This document shows, one piece after another, positions 60,374 through 64,000 of a DNA stretch of 64,000 bases. The stretch's first letter is position 1; each line of letters opens with the position of its first letter. Below the pieces are notes generated by a model. That model saw only the letters and a list, made by a program, of their open reading frames with translations. It did no database searches and was not told the origin of the DNA. The translations under genes were made by a program, and so were the position numbers. The stretch covers positions 434,001 through 498,000 of the forward strand of contig NZ_RKST01000001.1 in NCBI RefSeq assembly GCF_003934165.1. Direction: 5' to 3'. The stretch comes from Borborobacter arsenicus. Lineage in GTDB: Bacteria; Pseudomonadota; Alphaproteobacteria; Rhizobiales; Rhizobiaceae.

Positions 60374-61001
60374 CTATGGAGACCGTCAGCGTCGGATCGG
60401 CGCCCTCGCCCCAGATCTCCGCGCCTGTAAACACAACTGTATAGACCCATTGCGGGCTCTCGCCATTGCCATGCGCGTTGCTGTCGGGAAATACGAATCC
60501 GTCGCGCAGGGCCTCGACTACACCCTCCCTGTCGCGCGCGTAACGCGGCAGCCTTGTGTGCCCTTGCGGATGAAAATTCTTCGTCCGCACCCTGTCGCCG
60601 GGCGCAAAGCGTGGCTGCCTGGCCACCGGTCGGTCGCAAGGTCCGCCCCTGGCCAGCGTCGCCGGCACGTCCTCAGCCTTCAGCACGCGCTTCGGTGTCG
60701 CGCCGGGTCCATCGGCAGTGCCATGCGCCAATTCCCCAGCGGTCACGAAACCGTGCCTTTTCAGCAGTGTTTCCAGCGCCTTGATCCAGATTTCATAGTA
60801 ACTGGATGAGTAATAGTCTGTCGGATGCAGACTTTCGCGCGCATGCCGGCTTTCATCGATATTCCACGCACCGAAGGCGCCGGCGGCAAGCGTCACCCCC
60901 AATGCGCGCTTTTCCCATTCGGCATGGAAGATCGGCTCGTCCTTTTCGGGTGCGACGGGCCCGAACCCCATCTGCCCGCCAAGGTCCTGCGGCCCGTTCA
61001 T
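60342..61001 (-). CDS. nthB: Nitrile hydratase beta subunit
   Basis: Partner of the metal-bearing alpha subunit in hydration of nitriles to amides (219 aa). The N-terminal part reads [21 protein letters not shown] and [20 protein letters not shown]. The C-terminal barrel domain has [20 protein letters not shown] and [15 protein letters not shown], with the ending [12 protein letters not shown]. The start codon overlaps the nthA stop by 4 bp, the usual alpha-beta coupling. Confidence 0.94.
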   Translation of the reverse strand: MNGPQDLGGQMGFGPVAPEKDEPIFHAEWEKRALGVTLAAGAFGAWNIDESRHARESLHPTDYYSSSYYEIWIKALETLLKRHGFVTAGELAHGTADGPGATPKRVLKAEDVPATLARGGPCDRPVARQPRFAPGDRVRTKNFHPQGHTRLPRYARDREGVVEALRDGFVFPDSNAHGNGESPQWVYTVVFTGAEIWGEGADPTLTVSIDAWESYLEPA

Positions 61002-61618
61002 CTTGCACCAGGCTCCAAGGCAAGGCCGGTGCCGATCATGGAATCGCGCGTCACCAATGTTGCCAACGCCTCTTCATCCAGTGCCTCGGTGTCCTTCGGC
61101 CGCATCGGCACCACCAGATAGCGCAATTCGGCAGTCGAATCCCAGACGCGGATTTTCGTTTCCTCCGGCAGCGCGAGGCCGAATTCCGCCAGCACGCCGC
61201 GCGGATCGATCACCGCCCGTGAGCGATAGGGCGGCGCCTTGTACCAGACCGGCGGCAACCCCAACACGGTCCATGGATAGCAGGAGCACAGCGTGCAGAC
61301 GACGAGGTTGTGCGTATCGGCAGTATTGAAAACCGCCTGCATGTGTTCGCCCTGTCGCCCGGTGAAACCAAGCGACGCGATGGCTTCAGTCGCATCGCGT
61401 TGCAGCCAGCCGGCGAAGTCAGGATCGCTCCAGGCCTTTGCCACAACTTTCGCGCCATTTCGCGGACCGACCTTGGTTTCGTAGGTCTCCACGATCACAT
61501 CTATCGCAGCCGGGTCGATCAGCCCCTTTTGCGTCAGGATCGTTTCCAGCGCCCGCACCCGCGCCGCCATCGGGTCGAGTTCATTGTCGTGATGATGATG
61601 GTCGTGGTCGTGGCTCAT
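60998..61618 (-). CDS. nthA: Cobalt-type nitrile hydratase alpha subunit
   Basis: Catalytic subunit for conversion of nitriles to amides (206 aa). The metal claw is V-C-T-L-C-S-C with C108, C111 and C113. Thr in the second position (CTLC) marks the cobalt type, whereas iron types have Ser. The next stretch is [20 protein letters not shown]. The start [11 protein letters not shown] is a His/Asp-rich tail that may hold metal. The gene is first in its operon. No amidase gene is seen next to it in the window. Confidence 0.94.
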   Translation of the reverse strand: MSHDHDHHHHDNELDPMAARVRALETILTQKGLIDPAAIDVIVETYETKVGPRNGAKVVAKAWSDPDFAGWLQRDATEAIASLGFTGRQGEHMQAVFNTADTHNLVVCTLCSCYPWTVLGLPPVWYKAPPYRSRAVIDPRGVLAEFGLALPEETKIRVWDSTAELRYLVVPMRPKDTEALDEEALATLVTRDSMIGTGLALEPGAR

Positions 61619-61658
61619 GCGGAAAGACTAGGCTTGCCGCGCTGGCCTAGCAAGTGGC

Positions 61659-62255
61659 TCAGCGCAGCATCGGCCAGACCGTCGCCGCCAGCATCAGCCC
61701 CATGATGATGTTGAACCATTTGAGCCGCGTCGGATCGGACAGGAAGCTGCGCAGCGCCGTACCAAAACCCGCCCACGAGGAAACGCTCGGCAAGTTCACC
61801 ACGGCGAAAGCCACCGAAATCAGCAGCACGGAGACGAAAGGCGCTTCGGGGCTGGTGTAAACGGCCATGGCGGTGAAGGCCATCACCCAGGCCTTGGGAT
61901 TGACCCACTGGAAAGCCACCGCCTCCCAGAACGACATCGGCCTGGCTCCCTCGCTGCCGCCATTGTCCATCGAGCGCGACATGGCGATGCGCCAAGCAAG
62001 ATAGAGGAGATAGGCACCACCGGCGACCTTGAGCAAAAGGTGGAAAGCGGGGAGTGCGCTCAGCACTGCCCCAAGACCAAAGCCGACGCCCAGCAACAGC
62101 AGCAGGAAACCGAAGCCGATGCCCAGCATATGCGGCACCGTGCGCACGAAGCCGAAATTTACCCCCGATGCCAGCAGCATCAGGTTGTTCGGCCCCGGTG
62201 TTATCGAGGTCACGAAGGCATAGACCAGCAATGCGAGGAATGTTTCGGCAGGCAT
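61659..62255 (-). CDS. LysE-family amino-acid exporter
   Basis: A 198-residue inner-membrane protein with about six helices. The N-terminal family motif VTSITPGPNNLMLLASGVNFG is near residue 15, and FQWVNPKAWVMAFTAMAVY is near 110. The LysE/RhtB group exports amino acids, but the substrate cannot be read from sequence. The ATG at 62255 (MPAETFLALL) is chosen over a TTG three codons earlier. Confidence 0.9.
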   Translation of the reverse strand: MPAETFLALLVYAFVTSITPGPNNLMLLASGVNFGFVRTVPHMLGIGFGFLLLLLGVGFGLGAVLSALPAFHLLLKVAGGAYLLYLAWRIAMSRSMDNGGSEGARPMSFWEAVAFQWVNPKAWVMAFTAMAVYTSPEAPFVSVLLISVAFAVVNLPSVSSWAGFGTALRSFLSDPTRLKWFNIIMGLMLAATVWPMLR

Positions 62256-62363
62256 GGGCACCAATTTATGTCAGCAATACTGCCCTATAATGGCAGATCG
62301 CGGAGCGGCAGGCACCGATCCATCAGCGATCCGCCGCTTATGCCAAGTTTTGTCCTGGACAGG

Positions 62364-62936
62364 TCACATCCCCTGCGGGCCACGATTCATCGCCGCTACG
62401 CCCGTGCGGCAAACCTCGACCAGCCCAAGCGGCTTCATGATGGCAATGAACTGCTCGATCTTCGACACCTTGCCGGTGATCTCGAAGATGAAATGCTCGG
62501 TATTGGCGTCGATCACATTTGCGCGGAAGGCGCCAGCCAATCGCAAAGCCTCAACGCGGGAATCGCCGGTGCCGGAAACCTTGACCAGCGCCAGTTCCCG
62601 CGCCAGCGGCCTTTCCTGGCCAAGCTCGGCCGCCCGCACCGAAAGATCGACGACGCGATGCACCGGCACGATGCGCTCGAGTTGGTGCTTGATCTGCTCC
62701 AGCACATGCGGCGTGCCATTGGTCACGATGGTAATGCGCGACAGATGCCTTTCATGCTCGGTTTCCGAAACCGTCAGGCTCTCGATATTGTAGCCGCGGC
62801 CCGAAAACAGGCCGATGACGCGGGCAAGCACGCCCGGTTCGTTGTCGACGAGGACCGAAAGCGTGTGATGTTCGGGCCGTTCCGTCTCCTTGGAGATGAA
62901 ATAAGCCGAGCCGGTCGGTTGAAGTTGCGCGTTCAT
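62364..62936 (-). CDS. ilvN: Acetolactate synthase small (regulatory) subunit
   Basis: The regulatory subunit of AHAS (190 aa), which confers valine sensitivity and activates the large subunit. The N-terminal ACT domain reads HTLSVLVDNEPGVLARVIGL at about residues 24-43 and NIESLTVSETEHERHLSRIT, the C-terminal domain FEITGKVSKIEQFIAIMKPL. It lies 74 bp downstream of the large-subunit gene on the same strand. ilvC is elsewhere in the window, about 10 kb to the left. Confidence 0.95.
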   Translation of the reverse strand: MNAQLQPTGSAYFISKETERPEHHTLSVLVDNEPGVLARVIGLFSGRGYNIESLTVSETEHERHLSRITIVTNGTPHVLEQIKHQLERIVPVHRVVDLSVRAAELGQERPLARELALVKVSGTGDSRVEALRLAGAFRANVIDANTEHFIFEITGKVSKIEQFIAIMKPLGLVEVCRTGVAAMNRGPQGM

Positions 62937-63010
62937 CTATGAATCCCGATCTCAAATTTCTGCGATAGCGCCCTGACTCCGCAGGGAAATCCCTGACGCC
63001 AGAAGTCACA

Positions 63011-64000
63011 TTAAACCAGTTCGCGACCCTTGGCGTCGATGGCATTTGCCACCGCTTCGTCGGTCGCCTCGTCGGGCAGCAGCATTTCATTATGCGCCTT
63101 GCCGGAGGGGATCATCGGGAAGCAGTTGGCAAGTGCCGCCACGCGGCAGTCGAAGATCACCGGCTTCTTCACCTCGATCATTTCCTTGATCGCATCGTCC
63201 AGTTCGCCCGGCTTCTCACAGCGTATGCCGTGGCAGCCATAGGCCTGTGCCATGAGGACGAAGTCCGGCATCGCTTCGGTGTAGGAATGAGACAGGCGGT
63301 TGCCATGCAAAAGCTGCTGCCACTGCCGCACCATACCCATATACTGGTTGTTCAGGATGAAGATCTTGATCGGCGCATTGTGCTGCACCGCCGCACTCAT
63401 TTCCTGGATCGTCATCTGCACGGAAGCATCGCCGGCAATGTCGATCACCAGCGCATCGGGATGCGCGATCTGCACGCCCAACGCCGCCGGCAGGCCGTAG
63501 CCCATGGTACCCAGCCCACCCGATGTCATCCAGCGATGCGGCTGGTCGAAATGGAAGTGCTGTGCGGCCCACATCTGGTGCTGCCCGACCTCGGTGGTGA
63601 TGTAGGTGTCGTGGCCCTTCGTCAGTTCGTAGAGCCGCTCGATCGCATATTGCGGCATGATGATGTCGGCGTTTTGCGTATAGGCGAAGCTGTCGCGCGC
63701 ACGCCAGCGAGCGATCTGCTCCCACCAGGGATGCAACGCCTTCTTGTCGGTCTTGGCGGTCGCCCGCCACAGCCGCACCATATCCTCCAGCACGTGCCCG
63801 ACATCGCCCACGATCGGAACATCGACCCGGACGTTCTTGTTGATCGACGACGGGTCGATGTCGATGTGGATCTTCCGGGAATTCGGCGAGAACGCATTTA
63901 ACCTTCCGGTGATGCGGTCGTCGAAGCGCGCACCCACGCACAGCATGACATCGCAATCATGCATGGCCATATTGGCTTCGTAGGAGCCGTGCATGCCCAG
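63011..64000 (-). CDS. ilvB: Acetolactate synthase large subunit, 5' part outside window
   Basis: Catalytic subunit of AHAS, first common step of branched-chain amino acid synthesis. Only the C-terminal 330 or so residues are visible, from before LGMHGSYEANMAMHDCDVML to ELV. They include the middle FAD-binding domain and the TPP domain with the cofactor motif GDASVQMTIQEMSAAVQHN followed by FILNNQYMGMVRQWQ. The start of the gene is to the right of the window. The ATG at 63994 is internal. Confidence 0.95.
   Translation of the reverse strand: MGMHGSYEANMAMHDCDVMLCVGARFDDRITGRLNAFSPNSRKIHIDIDPSSINKNVRVDVPIVGDVGHVLEDMVRLWRATAKTDKKALHPWWEQIARWRARDSFAYTQNADIIMPQYAIERLYELTKGHDTYITTEVGQHQMWAAQHFHFDQPHRWMTSGGLGTMGYGLPAALGVQIAHPDALVIDIAGDASVQMTIQEMSAAVQHNAPIKIFILNNQYMGMVRQWQQLLHGNRLSHSYTEAMPDFVLMAQAYGCHGIRCEKPGELDDAIKEMIEVKKPVIFDCRVAALANCFPMIPSGKAHNEMLLPDEATDEAVANAIDAKGRELV

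Overview
The window comes from a high-GC alphaproteobacterium of the Hyphomicrobiales (Rhizobiales), most like Mesorhizobium, Aminobacter or a relative. The evidence is the order nuoA-N / birA / rnj / mce / DUF1467 / proS, the presence of nuo accessory genes, the aerobic (CobG/CobN) cobalamin set, a BA14K-family protein, and EcfG-type and LexA-type (GTTC-N7-GTTC) regulatory motifs. The species is not determined. No prophage, transposase gene, integrase or CRISPR array is visible, and most of the window is ordinary chromosomal backbone.

Region 1 (1-21426, minus strand) is one long respiratory locus. It holds all 14 complex I genes, nuoA to nuoN, with three extra genes between them: a 128-aa four-helix-bundle gene between nuoC and nuoD, a helix-hairpin-helix protein between nuoF and nuoG, and a 63-aa two-helix membrane protein between nuoH and nuoI. 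Downstream come birA, RNase J, methylmalonyl-CoA epimerase, a DUF1467 membrane protein and proS (3' end cut by the window edge). A small RNA with a clean intrinsic terminator lies on the plus strand between DUF1467 and proS.

Region 2 (21773-39916) starts with an AlkX/YcaQ-type DNA glycosylase gene. A cobalamin riboswitch follows and heads the cobalamin cluster: DUF1636, cobW, cobN, cobG, cobH, cobI, cobJ, cobL, cobE, cobM, cobA, cobB, cobS and cobT on the plus strand, with cobK and cbiD embedded on the minus strand. Together they cover uroporphyrinogen III methylation, ring contraction, cobalt insertion (large subunit) and the final lower-ligand steps. cobF is replaced by cbiD. cobG carries an in-frame palindromic repeat element.

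Region 3 (39992-64000) is a mixed set: an EcfG-promoter-linked DUF883-like stress protein, an SH3 protein, a BaiN-like flavoprotein, an EamA transporter, a small lipoprotein, tRNA-Lys(CTT), a PhzF-like protein, a MacAB-like export system, Nudix and endonuclease-family enzymes, a BA14K protein, ilvC, a TetR regulator, kup, pdxJ, a SpoIIAA-like protein, a secreted unknown, a RecD-like helicase with an upstream LexA-type box, DUF4126 plus a mercuric-reductase-like flavoprotein, a cobalt-type nitrile hydratase operon, a LysE exporter, and ilvN with the 3' part of ilvB.

The most unusual structures are the four-helix-bundle cassette in the nuo operon, bounded by inverted arrays of a 7-bp repeat, and the 176-bp palindromic element with perfect 44-bp arms that is translated as a linker inside cobG.
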